A stretch of DNA of 64,000 nucleotides from Paulownia fortunei. Its lineage: Eukaryota > Streptophyta > Magnoliopsida > Lamiales > Paulowniaceae. Under the pieces are notes generated by a model that saw only the letters and a list, made by a program, of their open reading frames with translations, did no database searches and was not told the DNA's origin. Below are positions 1-11,571 of this stretch, piece by piece. The stretch lies in NCBI GenBank assembly GCA_019321725.1, contig CM033122.1, forward strand, positions 13,852,274 to 13,916,273, written 5' to 3'. Position 1 is the first letter of the stretch. Each line of letters opens with the position of its first letter. The translations under genes were made by a program, and so were the position numbers.

Positions 1-770
1 ATATCAATAGAATAGATATTTTTTGTTTAAATTAGAAGAAGTCCGTAGATCATAAATAGCTACGAGGTACTATCACACATATGATAGGGACCATGAAATA
101 TGCCTCTATGGCTTTGGTCTTAAATCATTCGAAGTCAAGAATCATTGAGACAAGATAACAATAATTTGATAAGACTTTCACATATAATGCATGCTCACAA
201 GGAGATGTCTTACTTCATGAACATCAATGTAGGGGTGCTAGTGAATGCACGTAGGTACATGTTACAAAATAAGTACATTGGGTAACCCCCACCTAAAAAT
301 CTCTAATTGAAATCAAAATATTATGGAATGGAGAATTTCCACATCAAAATAGTGCAAGAACTAATCCTTAAAATAGAGGAACAAAGGTAATCTTTTGAAT
401 AGTTGGTTGTGTTTAATTTATTCTTTGATTATAGGATAATCACAAGATAACATTTTAAGTGTAATTTAATTATGTATTGAGGTTAATGAGAGACCAACGA
501 AGGATATGTCACCTATCTAGATAAATAGAAGAATCTCCTATGGTTTGCACGGTTCTTGACTTGAAAATTATTGGCCAAGGTTGGATAAAAGTTACAAAAG
601 GATTTTTAATTTCCTAATAGAGTCAAGTAACTAGAAACGGGCACATAGTTATTAGGTTAATTAGATTTTGACTAATCATCTTTACCCTAGGCCCAATCAA
701 ATGAAATTTGTTTCTTCACCTATATATAAGACTTTATGGCAAATGAAAAATTCAATTCCAGATGAAGCAG
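1..770 (+). repeat. Partial Copia-type LTR, related to the solo LTR at 27383-29577
   Basis: By eye this stretch is colinear with part of the solo LTR at 27383-29577. The segment around 58-135 (AGCTACGAGG, CATATGATAGG, ATGCCTCTA, TCTTAAAT) matches 27550-27625. The segment around 195-210 (CATATAATGCATGCTC) matches 27675-27690, and the segment around 530-580 (GAATCTCCTATG, TTGGCCAAGG) matches 28025-28070. The copy is truncated by the window edge and strongly diverged. The right boundary is fuzzy and no coding content is present. Assignment to Copia is by resemblance of the LTR style only. Confidence 0.6.
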
Positions 771-1004
771 GATTGAGGTAGTTGGATGAGTACAGGATAC
801 TATCCATAAGACTCCTTTATACATAAGGATACTATCTTAAACAATGAAAAAAGGGAATTCTACAAAGATTGAGAGTCCCATTTGAGATGAGATTAAGAAG
901 GCTTATAAACCCCTTTGGTAGCTGATTTTTACCAAGTTTCTTTTTCAACAATTCTTCAGTAAAAATTAGCACCGCATGGGTTTTGGGCACTTTTTCCAGC
1001 AAGA

Positions 1005-1467
1005 TGTCATAGTTCCCAATTGCAAGATATGGGACTTGTCCCACATTGAAATTATGGGCTTTCGATATGGGGTTTATAATACTTGGGGTGCCTTCCCCTT
1101 AACAGCTAGCTTTTGAGGGCGAGTTCTATCCAAAGTTTTTTACCAAATGGTATCAAAGTAGGCACCACGTGTTCGAGTTGTAATTGAGCTATGGTGGAGA
1201 TGATGTTGACATTGTAATTCACTCGGGCTAGTAAAGGGCCTAGTGTACATCCTATAATTGCCAGGACTAGCCAAAAGGGCTAGTGCCTTAACATCGTGGG
1301 CGCGAGGACTGCAGAGCATTGTAGTTTGTCATGGTTCCCATTTGTAAGGTATGGGACTTATTCCACGTCGAAATTATGAGTTTTGGGTGTGGGGTTTATA
1401 ACATTTTGGACACCCTCTCCTTAACAACTAGCTTTTGAGGGTAGGTTCTATCCAAAAGTTTGCACCA
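1005..1467 (+). mobile_element. TRIM (terminal-repeat retrotransposon in miniature)
   Basis: Two direct repeats of 141 bp each (1005-1145 and 1327-1467) start TGTCAT and end ACCA, giving TG...CA termini. They share the colinear landmarks ATGGGACTT, GGGGTTTATAA, CTTAACA, CTAGCTTTTGAGGG and TTCTATCCAAA. Two bases after the left repeat comes TGGTATCAAAGTAGG, close to the primer-binding site for initiator tRNA-Met. The internal region is about 180 bp and has no coding capacity. Flanks CAAGA and AAAGA may be a 5-bp target duplication with one mismatch. This structure fits TRIM elements, which are mobilised in trans. No 5S-like sequence was noticed, so it does not look like Cassandra. Confidence 0.75.
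1148..1162 (+). other. TRIM primer-binding site, initiator tRNA-Met type
   Basis: TGGTATCAAAGTAGG lies two bases after the left 141-bp repeat. The usual plant site begins TGGTATCAGAGC, so this copy has small changes, including the G-to-A expected from decay of methylated DNA. Confidence 0.7.
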
Positions 1468-1798
1468 AAAGACTATATTGTTTTTCCAACTTCAATTCAA
1501 CCCTAAAAACAACCTCCTGGTAGCCAATTTTTTGCAAGAATTTTCTAGCAAAAGTTTAGCCCCTTATACACAGTTTTTAGGAGAATTTTTGAGCAAGAAA
1601 ATATGTTTTTCAGCATTCAAAAATATCAGCGAAAAATGTCCCCTCTTGTGTGCACAAAATTGTGCATTCTTCATCCTCATGTCTTGATTTTGTGTTTCTT
1701 TGGTTCTAGTCTTTTAAACAAAAGAACTCCAAAATTACAAAACCATTACACAAGTTGTTTGTGTCATTGTTCCATAAACTCTAAACAATGATCCCTAT

Positions 1799-1957
1799 GT
1801 AAGAATTATTGAATTAAACCTACTACAATACGTTTAATTGCATGTAGACATCCAAGAGGTGGATAAATTTAGATCTTTGTGTAAGAATCATTGAATTAAA
1901 CCTACTACAATAGGTTTAATTGTGTGGGGACATCCACAGCATGGATAAATTTAGACG
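1799..1957. repeat. Tandem duplication, period 82 bp, two copies
   Basis: GTAAGAATTATTGAATTAAA at 1799 recurs as GTAAGAATCATTGAATTAAA at 1881, and GGATAAATTTAGA at 1861 recurs at 1943. Both landmark pairs are 82 bp apart. The rest of 1468-2356 shows no gene or element that I can support. Confidence 0.85.
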
Positions 1958-2356
1958 AAATCACTTGGGGTTTAGAATTCATAAGAATTCAAACGATTTG
2001 GACAAGTTTGTGATCTTATTCAAGAACTCTCGATTTCAGCATTGGGAGGTTGAAAACAATTTACATCGCTTCCAAAGTCTATTGCACTCAATTGGAAGCC
2101 TATAACTAAAAGTTTTGAATTTTTTTACCCAAGAATTAAACTACACATAATCAATCCAATCCCAATGGCAACGAGATACACATGTTAAATTATGAATGTC
2201 ACAATTTGCACTTATATTTTGTAAAATGTGAAATTTCATTGTGCCACATAGCCTATGTGAACTAACCTATATTTATCTTCAAAAATACAAAAAAAACTAT
2301 GAAAATGTTATTAACAAGTTTAATTTCAACATGCATAAATTTTTCTATATGCTTAA

Positions 2357-3093
2357 TGATGTGCTCAAGTTTCAGCACGAATTAAGAACCTTGAATCCAA
2401 TGCTATGATCCACGCCAACACTTATATTGACCTACAAAGTGTTGGGGTTTGCCCATCGAAAACTCTTCAATGCTCAAGTTAGAAGGTGTTTGAAGAGAAT
2501 CAATCAATCACTTAATCAAAGCGTGTGTATAATTCTAGAATATATGAATGGGTAAAAATTAACCATACTTAAGCCAACCTATTATAATGGTATGTTAGGG
2601 TAGTAGAATTAAGGAAAGTCTTATTTAACTTTAACAGATAAGGCAAATCTATTAAAATCCAGGGTATATGATAAGAAAAGATCTATCTTTCCTTCTCCAC
2701 AATCCTAATTCAATCAAACCAGGATTCTTCCTCATTTTCATGCATACTCCATCATATCCAAGTTGGGCTGACCAGCTCGGACTAATTAGCCAATCATCTC
2801 ATAACCTAGCTAAGCACCATACCTTGTACCCATCAGATAAGAATATCTTTTATAGGTGGCCCTCTTCAACTCTGACCCGAGCAGACTCATTATCTGAATT
2901 GAGCTGACCAACCCAATCCTAATCATCATCCCTAATAATAAATACTAAGCAACATCCATCTAGGTTGGAGGCCCAAACTTAATCACTAATTTGCACCTGG
3001 GCCTGTACATAAGCTCCAACCTTGACCAAACCCTTATTCTGGACTCAACTCAAATGAGCCCACCATGGGGTAAGCCAAACCCATACTACATCA
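2357..3093 (-). repeat. 3' LTR of the Tat-lineage element
   Basis: Pairs with 35162-35798. Shared landmarks in order are TGATGTGCTCAA, GATCCACG, GACCT(A/G)CAAAGTG, AATCAATCACT, ATATATGAAT, AATCCTAAT, GAGTTGGGCT-like and ACATCA at the end. It is about 100 bp longer than its partner, mainly because of extra sequence around 2800-2900. Confidence 0.85.
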
Positions 3094-4711
3094 CTAGTCC
3101 CATCTAGTCTAGCTGATTTGAAGCTAATGAAACAAATTAAGAGATCTCATCACAAGTCTAAGCTCAAGGAAGGTGACCTCAAGAAGATACGCCCTTTTCA
3201 CGCTCATTATTACTCACAGAAGCCCACGCTTTATTTGAATTCAATAAGGCAGTTATCATATCAACAAAAAAGACAGATCAACTCATACATGTGTCCTTTG
3301 ACTCAGATTAAATCAACGGTACATGGGATGGGCAGATATGATCCTCACATGCAATCTTAATCAATGAAAAGGGAATATTCACACCATTTCACACTTTCTT
3401 CCTTTATGAACTTTCAGCAGAAACATTAACTACTAAAGACGATTTCTGGTGACTTGATATAGTTAACTCTGGCTAGTCTAGTTTCCACAGACTTTTGTCA
3501 TCTCTTTTGATGAATAGGTACGATCTTGTACGTTGTTATTTAGTTTAAGTAAAATTTTGTACTTCTACGTCTTCCTTTTGACTTATTGTGGATTGAATCC
3601 ACCATTTCCATAAACCTTCTCAAAGCTTTTACTTGAAAAAATTTTCCAGCAATGTCTGACTCAGAAGACACATGCTTAGTCCAGTCTTTTAATGCGATAC
3701 CAACTTTTCCTAGAATCCCTATTGAATCAAGGGATGAGCAACTTGCCAGCTTTCCCTCTAAACAAGTAGAGTCCCCGACCTGACCCTAGGGCTAAACATC
3801 CAACATGCCAGCCCCTAACCCTTGTAGATGACTTAAAAGATGAATCCACTTCACATTCTGATGAAGTAAGACCCAGCTCATCTATTCCCTTAGCTAAGCC
3901 CATAGATCCTACATAATGTGAAGTGGATACTACATAATGTGAAGTGGGCTCTATCTCCTCTATCTCTAGCTTAACTAGTGCATACTGTTACAATAGTTGC
4001 CCTGCCTAATGCTCAAATTGAGCAAAATTTGCTCCCTCTAAACTTTCCCAAGAGGATCTAAGGTTCGAGTTTGGGATACCTATAGATCACCATCTCTTTG
4101 TTGCTCCCAACCAAAGACTAGACACACCTCCTCCTAGGTATTTGTGTTTCTTTTCACCCCAAATGGAGATTAATCTATGCTTTCCAATCCCTCAACTCTT
4201 CATCAACATCTCCCTCAAATTCAAAATTCCCTTAAACTAATTCGTCCCCATTTTTTTTAGACTAATGGCTAGCTTTACCATGGAGCTAAACTGCCTACCT
4301 CTTTCATTTTCACTTCCAGGTTAGAAACTATAGTCCTGGCCAGTTCTACTTGACTTCTCATGGGTCAAGAAAAATTCTTAAGTGGGGGTCATTTCTTGAT
4401 AAAAAATTAAAAACCCAAATACTTCTTCATTTTCTTTCCTCACCTATAGGGCTTTTCTACTAATTGGACGTAGCAAAACACCCCAGCAAAATAAGATGAA
4501 TAAGAGTGCTCGTCCCCAAGCCTATATAAAGCTGCTCACCTATCTTAATAAGAGGGAGTACAATGTCACCAAGTTGGCAAGTGCCCCCTCTTTGCTCTTT
4601 CATTTTGGGCTGAATCCAATCAGAGTTGCATTACCTCAATCTTTAGGTATTCATCTTTCTCCTCACATATCCCATTAATCTATTATAATCATTCTAACAC
4701 CATGTTCATTA

Positions 4712-5972
4712 GGGTGAATTACAAAAACTGCCCTTGAGATTTGGCCTAATTATAAAAAAACTCAGCTATATTTCAAAATTATAAATACCCCCTTCTGATT
4801 AATGGAAGTCTAGTTAAACTAACAAAATTGGCAAAGAGTCAAAATCACCCATGAATTTTTTTTAAAAAAATGTGATGAGATAACTTTGCCCACAAGTCAA
4901 AATAAAGGGTAAATTACAAAAACTACCCCTAAAGCTTATCCTAATTAGAAAAAAATTCAATTATTTTTTAGAATTACAAAGGCCCCCTTGAGCTTTATCT
5001 TTATTTTACAAATACCTCCTTAGTAGGTGCAATTTGTAAGATAGAAACAACTATCAAGGTGATATTTATAATTTATAAACTTAGATGGATTTTTTTATAA
5101 ATAGTCCAAACCTCAGGAGTAGTTTTATAATTCACCCCAAAATAAATATCAACCATTGGAAAAGGGGCATCGGTAGGTGAAAGGGGGAAATGGGGCTGGT
5201 GGTCGGGGGGAGAGGTGATGAAGAAGATGAATAGTAACTTTTTTTCTTTTTTTAATTTTCTATTTTTTTTATTTTTTATTTTTTATGACTTTTAAAAATA
5301 ATTTATAAATATTATCTATTTTTTTTATTTAATGTCAAAATTATGTTTTGCAATTTACCCTTTTAAATTTTTCATTTTTGTTGTGTATATATATCTAATT
5401 TTTTTAAATTTTGATTGTAAAAATATATTCAAGTCTTTAAATATAAAAAATTGTATTAATATTTAAATTTATCTAGTTTATGATATATAATATGAGCAAA
5501 CTTTAAGCCTTAAACTTCGCTCAAATTATTAATATTTAAACATCAATGAAAAATAGAAATCATGAAAATATACTCAAGAAAGTTTTGAAAAATAAAATAA
5601 GTATGTTTTGATGAAAAAAAATAAAACAAATCATAAAAATATGCAAAAGGAATTAAAATGTTACTCAAATTATGATAAGTAATAAATATAAAAATTATAA
5701 CAACTATATCCCTGTAAAATATAAAATATTACAAATAACCCCAAGAGCATTTTTGTATCAACACATTTTATGAACTGAACAGTACTTCAGGGGCAAATTT
5801 GAATTTTCACATTAATTCTTTGATGATGTCAACAATTTTTGTTAGGTCAAATAATAGCTGGTGCAAAATGTAAGGCAGAAGCAAACATCAAGGTAGTTTT
5901 TGTACTTTTGAAAGTTAGTTGGGTTTTTTTATAAGTAGGTCAAACCTCAAGGGTAGTATTTATAATTTGCCC
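4712..5972. mobile_element. Mutator-type MITE (non-autonomous, outer copy)
   Basis: Terminal inverted repeats of roughly 75 bp: the left end begins GGGTGAATTACAAAAACTGC and the right end, read on the minus strand, begins GGGCAAATTATAAATACTAC; both continue with CCCTTGAG and then TATAAAAAAAC. Flanks are TGTTCATTA (4703-4711) and TATTCATTA (5973-5981), a 9-bp target duplication with one mismatch. Nine-base duplications with long TIRs fit Mutator-like elements. The interior is AT-rich with no transposase. It interrupts the antisense aORF of the Tat-lineage element. Confidence 0.85.
4907..5137. mobile_element. Smaller MITE of the same family inside the outer MITE
   Basis: The left end begins GGGTAAATTACAAAAACTAC, and the right end on the minus strand begins GGGTGAATTATAAAACTAC. 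It is flanked by identical 9-bp duplications CAAAATAAA at 4898-4906 and 5138-5146. Length is 231 bp. The TIRs clearly belong to the same family as those of the outer element. Confidence 0.85.
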
Positions 5973-7917
5973 TATTCATTATGCAAATAACATGTTTGTT
6001 GAGATGTTGTGCTCTCTGAACAAGGAACAAGAAAGAGACGAGGTTGCTGCTCAAACAGCTCAACAAATATCTTCTAAGAGCCCTGCTCATATGTCGAACC
6101 AACTTGCTAACCCCTAGCCCAAACCAAATGCGGTGGATTTTGAGCAGTCTCTTCCCTCCATCTCCCACCTAGCTGGGAGCTCTCTATTAAACACTCCATA
6201 CCCATTGAGCAGAGCGAATTTAGCTACTAAGCTGAGCTAATCCAACCATCGTGTCTCCCATCAATACCGTCCTGATAAAGAGAAGCAACCAGCTACTAGG
6301 AAAGCTCCTAAGGCCCTCCAATCAAAAAAGTCTAAGACCTCTTCAAGTCAGATTATGCTGAGCAAAAGTACTCCTTCCACCACCACTGCTCCTCTTCAGT
6401 TGGTATTGGAATCCAAGGATGGAACCCTTTCTCCAACCTTTCTCCAAGTATCGTGCCCCTTGTGATAGAGAGATCTTTGCTTAGATGAGCAACTCCCAAA
6501 ACTAAAACTACGTGGCGCTTCACCGCTCCAAGGCAACCTTCTCTTTCCATTCTTTCATACTTTAGCACTTCGAACTCATTCATATTAATTACTTTCTGTT
6601 TTTCTGATCAGCAGATCACTGTAGCGCTGGCAAAGTTGCTCTTTGACTAGACGGTTGGGACATCCTCCACTTCACTCATTCAAGAGAACAAGGCCTTAAA
6701 GAAGGATCTAGCCATAGCCCAGGCTAAACAACTGGGCAAAGAGAACTCCAAGCTAAAGAGTAACGTTTAGTTGATTATTGCAAAGAATACATTATATGAG
6801 TCTCGGATCTCTAAGCTGATGAATAAGCTAAAAGTTGTCGATGATGAGTATATGGTAGTTCTTGTTGACCTAGTAAATAGAGAGGCTAAGTTGAAGAAAA
6901 AGGGTTGTCAGCTTGGTTATGACCAGGGTTGAAAGATGGTCACTATGGGTATCTAGGCTCTCAAGACAATTGTGACTTTATCCAAATATACGAACAAAAA
7001 ATCTAATCCACTATCTTCATATCTAAGACTTTTCTAATGAAGTTAGGCCCTATAGCTCTTGAATTCTACCATTATAGGTTCAAGAGTTTTCGTGAACAAA
7101 CCCACGACTCAGGCTTTATGGGCATGTAGCTCCTCCAGTCAAAAGATGGGAAGGCAACACAAATAAGGATATGAGTCACCCCTGGTAGGAGTCTGCTAGT
7201 GAGAATATCATCCTCATTTTCCGTAAGGCCAAAGCACCTAGCTCAGCCCTGGGGAAACAATAGTCATCTCCTCCCAGTCCTCAATCAACTCTAAATCTAC
7301 CAGCAAGTGTCGCCTCCTTCGGCTATTCCCCACCTCCTCAACCAACCCTCCAACTCAGTCAGAAGAGGACGAGGTAAATGATAGGTTTGTTACTACCTTT
7401 GTCCAGGAGTTAGATAATAATGTTGTAATGGGTGAAGATGGGGACACGCTGATCAACCCCATCTATGTATCTGAGCACGTCATATAATAAATACCTTAAT
7501 AAAATTAGACTTCATGAAATTTTAAGTTATTATTGTACTTTTCTATTGTCCCTCCATTGTCATTGTACTTAGTGAATTTTCAGTATCAGCTAAGACCTCA
7601 AGCTCTTTCAACTTATCTTAGCCTAGCTATATCTATTATATCAAACTAAGATAATCATTAATCAAAATTAAAACTAAAATTAAAATTTGAATCAAAAAAT
7701 TTCCTAAGGAATCATCTTGTCTTAGCCCATCTCAGTCTATTGTATCAAATTAAGACATCAATCATCAGCATATAACATCAAAATTTCCTAAATGGTTTTA
7801 GCTGGTCCTAGTCCCCTTAGATCTGTATGCTTATCTTTGATTAGATAGTGTGTAGATCTATTTATCTAAGTATTTCACAACCATATGCGGTGGACCAGAC
7901 ACTCTTGTCATAGGTTA

Positions 7918-8172
7918 TCACCTGTCAAAGTATGTAGGAGGTCGGCAGACCGAGCACATCCCTCAGGATCTCGTCTGTTAAATTATTTAGGGGATCGACA
8001 GATCGAGCACATCTCTCAGAAAATTTTGCCCATCAAAGTATTTGGGAGGTCGGTGAACTGAGCACATCCCTCAAAGGTTTTCACCTATTGGAGTATTTGG
8101 GAAGTCAGTGGATTGAGCACATCCCTCAACAAATTTATCCATCTCTATAGGTCGGCAGACCAAGCACTGTAC
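7918..8172 (-). repeat. Imperfect tandem repeats in the 3' region of the Tat-lineage element
   Basis: About five units of roughly 50-55 bp. Each carries a variant of AGGTCGGCAGACCGAGCAC followed by ATCCCTCA, with cores near 7949, 7993, 8048, 8102 and 8151. Between them is a variant of CATCAAAGTATTTGGG. The inner GGTCGGCAGACC is nearly palindromic. Tandem subrepeats downstream of pol are typical of Tat-lineage elements. Confidence 0.8.
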
Positions 8173-8299
8173 CCAATTAATTATACATCATTCTTAAAAA
8201 TAAAAAGAAGGGGAATTAAATACCTTATCTTATTCATTCTTGTCAATACACCTAAAAGTTAATGTAATATTGTGAAATAACTGACCTACGCTATGTATA

Positions 8300-11200
8300 A
8301 GAATTTGCATAAGTGGCAGATATTCCATAGCTGAGGAAGCTTCCACCCATCCAGCTCTTCCAATTCATAAGCTTCTCCAACTAAGACCATAGAGATCTTA
8401 TGAGGTACGTCCCAATTAGCTTTGAACTTCCCAAGTCCCCCACTTGGAACTAACTTCTCACTCTCTGATTATATCTTGCCAAGAGTCAACTCTTATATGC
8501 CTCCATCCACACATAAGCTCAGTGTCGACACTCATATATTAAATCATGTCCTTCTCTCATCAACTTTTTATTTTATACTTCATCAAAATTTTGAATATAA
8601 TGTGTTTCCATTTTGATCTCAATTAGAATTACTGCTTCATCCCCATACACAAGACTGAATTGCGATTCTCCGATTACATTTGCGGATTAGTCTGATAAGC
8701 CCACAATACAGAAGCCGCTCATCAACCTACCCTCCACCAAATCTATCATTTTAGCTTTAATACCTTGCACTGTTATCTAATTGGTAAGCTCAACTTCCCA
8801 TTAGCTTAGGGCTGAGCAACTAAGGTAAACCACTACTTAATTTTCATCTCCTCACACCAAGCTCGAATTTTAGAACCATTAAACTGGGTACTTTTATCCA
8901 AGACTAAGTTTCTAGGCACTTTGAACCTATAACAAATATATTTCTAGAGGAATTTCATCACCTCTGTTTCCATTATCTAGCCAATAACTCAATCTCCACC
9001 TATTTTCTAAAACAGCCCACAACAACCAACCAGAACTTCCTCTGCCTAGAATGTAGTAAGAATGGCCCCACTATGTTGATTCCCCATTCTGAGAAAGGAC
9101 AAGGCGAGGCTCATAGTTGTCAGCTTTTCTGCCAACTAATGTATTAATGGAGCATGTTTCTAGCATTTCTTACATGTCCGAACTAATTCATCAGCATCAT
9201 GCTTAATGGTGGGCCAGAAATATCTAGCCTTCAAAATTTTCTAGATCAGAGCTCTATTTCCAAAGTGATATCTGCAGCATCTTCATAGATTTCTCCAAGT
9301 ACATAAGCTCCTTCGTCCATTGATAAACATCTCAAGTATGGGGTGCTCAATGCCCTTTTGTAAAGTAGGTTCCCAATAAGGCAAAATTATACAGCTTGAC
9401 TCTAAAGCCGAGCTTCTTCTTTCTTATTCTAGAGCAAAATACACTCCTTTAAGTATCCTAGGATTGGAGCTCTCCAATATTTCTTCTCTTCTACTTCTGC
9501 AACCTTAGCTTCAGTGTTGTTTTGACAAGCTAAGACTAAGGTGATTTTCTTATTTTCTAATCAACAGTAGAACTAGCCATCTTGGATAGATGGTCTGCCC
9601 TACTATTCTCAGATCTAGAGTTTAATATACCTCTACATTCTCGAACTACGCTCTCAAGGCAACAATCTGCTCTACATACTATCCTATTCGTTTATTATTT
9701 TCTTTAAATTAACACTCGATCTATTAGGTCACCAATCTAGAATTAGAGTAAATTATCACCTGTCTAGCTCCTAACTCTAAAGCCATCCTTGGCCCTTTGA
9801 ATAGGGCCTCATATCCAACATCGCTATTAGAGGTCTTAAATTCAAATTTGATAGCAAATTCTAATTTATCCCCTTCTGGGTTGGTCAGGACAATCCCTGC
9901 TCCACAACTGGCAATAGTAGTTAACCCATCTACATGCAGCAACCATTTCTATCCTGCTCAGTAGACTTGGTCATTTGATGAATAAAATCAGCCAACACCT
10001 GTGCTTTTATTACAACTTAGGGCTAATAATCCATATCATACCCCATTTAAAAATCCATCCAAAAGTGTCTGGCTTACCCAAAGTTTGTCTAAGTGGTAAA
10101 TTTATGTGGAGGACCACCCTATGTGATATAATATAAGGCCTCAAGCATTTGGCAGTGATGACCAGAGCTAGTGCCCTCTTCTCTATCTTGGAATACCTCT
10201 ATTCGGCTCTATGGAGCAGTTTACACATATAATAGATAGGTTTTTGTTGAGCTCCTTCCTCCTTCAACAGCACTGAGCTTATGGCCTGTCACCAACTGAT
10301 AAATGCATATACAACACTTCTCTTGTGATCGGCTTAGGAAGTAATAGCAGCTTGGCCCAGAAATCCTTCAATCCCTCAAATGCATACTAGCACTCCTCTG
10401 TCCATTCAAATCAGCATCCCTTCTTTAGGATTTTGAAGAAAATAAGGCTCTTCTCAACTGCATGAAGCTGCTCGAGTTGCAATCTTTCCTGTGAGGCACT
10501 GCACACCCTTAATCCCTACAGGCAGCTTCATGTCCAAGATAGACCTGACATTTTCGGGATTCACCTCAATTTCTCTTTTTATCACCAGGTAACCTAGAAA
10601 CTTACCAAATCTCACTCAGAATGAGCACTTAGTTAGAGTCAGCTTCATACCATATCTCTTCAATACATCAAATGTCTTTGTCAGATTAGCAATATGAGAC
10701 TTAGCTTTTTTGCTCGTAACGAGCATATCAACCACATATACTTCCGTATTCTGACTTAGCTGGTCTTAAACATACAATCTACAATCGTTGGTATGTGGCC
10801 CCTGTATTCTTTAGTTCAAAATGCATAATCACATAACAGTAAGTGCTAGTAGAAGTAAGGAAGCTTACCATCTTCTAGTCATCTAGATTGAGCAGGATCT
10901 AATGGTATCCCTATAAAGCATCCATCATGCTCAATAGCTCATACCCTGAAGTGAAGTTAATAAATTGGTGTATCTAAGCAAAGAATAGTGATCCTTAGGA
11001 CATGTCTTGTTCCAAGTCCCTAAAGTCAATGCACATCCGCCACTTTCCTTTGGACTTGGTTACCATCACAGCATTAGATAGCTATTCAGGGAATTGAATT
11101 TCCCTTATATGGCTAACATCCAACAACTTCTGTATTTCTTCCTATATGATATTATCCTTCTATGGATCAAAATGCCTCATCTTCTTATTGATCGGCCTAT

Positions 11201-11571
11201 CTATCAGATCTATATTCAAATAGTGCATGGCTATTTTAGGATCAATGTTAATCAAATCCTGAGCAGACCATGCAAAGACATCCACACTACTCTTTAAAAA
11301 ATCAATCAATAGCTTGATAATTTGCGGCTCGAGCTGAGTCCTTATCCTAGTTGTTCTTGTCACTTCCCCAGGAACTAATTCCACTATCATCAGCTCCTCA
11401 TTAGGCTGTACATGAGGTTCAAGTATTTTCTCGAGATGTTATCCTCATCTTTTTCTCCTCATGATTTCCCCCTCTAGTCCATTACTCCCTCCTTATTAGC
11501 TCTCTTAGTAGCCTCAACATAGCATTTCCATACTAAATATTGGTCTCATTCCACATTTCTTACTACATCCC
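8300..11571 (-). pseudogene. Tat-lineage pol: reverse transcriptase, two RNase H domains, integrase (decayed)
   Basis: On the minus strand the start is at 11390-11160, with VFAWSAQDL and IDPKIAMHYLN, the usual entry to reverse transcriptase. The region with KGKWRMCIDF lies near 11040. The catalytic YVDD position near 10730 reads YVVD, so the first Asp is lost. An archaeal-type second RNase H lies at 9942-9724 (LHVDG, GAGIVLTNPEGDKLEF, YEALF, IIYSNSRLV). The integrase zinc-binding end lies near 9235-9150 (YFWPTIK and a C-x-x-C), followed by a core of the form INIVGPF. Many stops and frameshifts interrupt all domains. The upstream protease lies beyond the Athila-like insertion, at 22208-22523. 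The product would have copied and integrated the element; this copy cannot. Confidence 0.8.

Larger units (their letters stand above)
915..1609. repeat. Diverged ~90-bp repeat pair flanking the TRIM
   Basis: A block at 915-1004 and another at 1517-1609 resemble each other: both begin TGGTAGC followed by a T-rich stretch, share a TTAGCACC/TTAGCCCC core, and end AGCAAGA. The TRIM at 1005-1467 lies immediately after the first block. The similarity is partial and judged by eye, so an old tandem duplication is possible but not certain. Confidence 0.3.
3652..7487 (+). pseudogene. Antisense additional ORF (aORF) of the Tat-lineage element, degenerate
   Basis: The region between integrase and 3' LTR carries decayed coding-like sequence on the plus strand, opposite to gag-pol. 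From ATG 3652 the frame reads MSDSEDTCLVQSF and soon meets a stop. Around 4140-4210 it reads YLCFFSPQMEINLCFPIPQL, which resembles the conserved core of the extra protein found in Tat elements and in the family annotated as putative gypsy-type transposon protein. Around 6690-6900 the sequence is rich in Lys, Glu and Leu and would form a coiled coil. The 3' end reads to a TAA at 7485-7487. In-frame stops are numerous and a MITE (4712-5972) splits it. The protein's function is unknown in the family as well; antisense orientation is known from elements such as Grande. Confidence 0.55.

Noticed and set aside
7918..8172. CRISPR-like array
   Set aside because: The repeats are imperfect, the intervening sequence is itself repeated, and the context is a plant retrotransposon 3' region.
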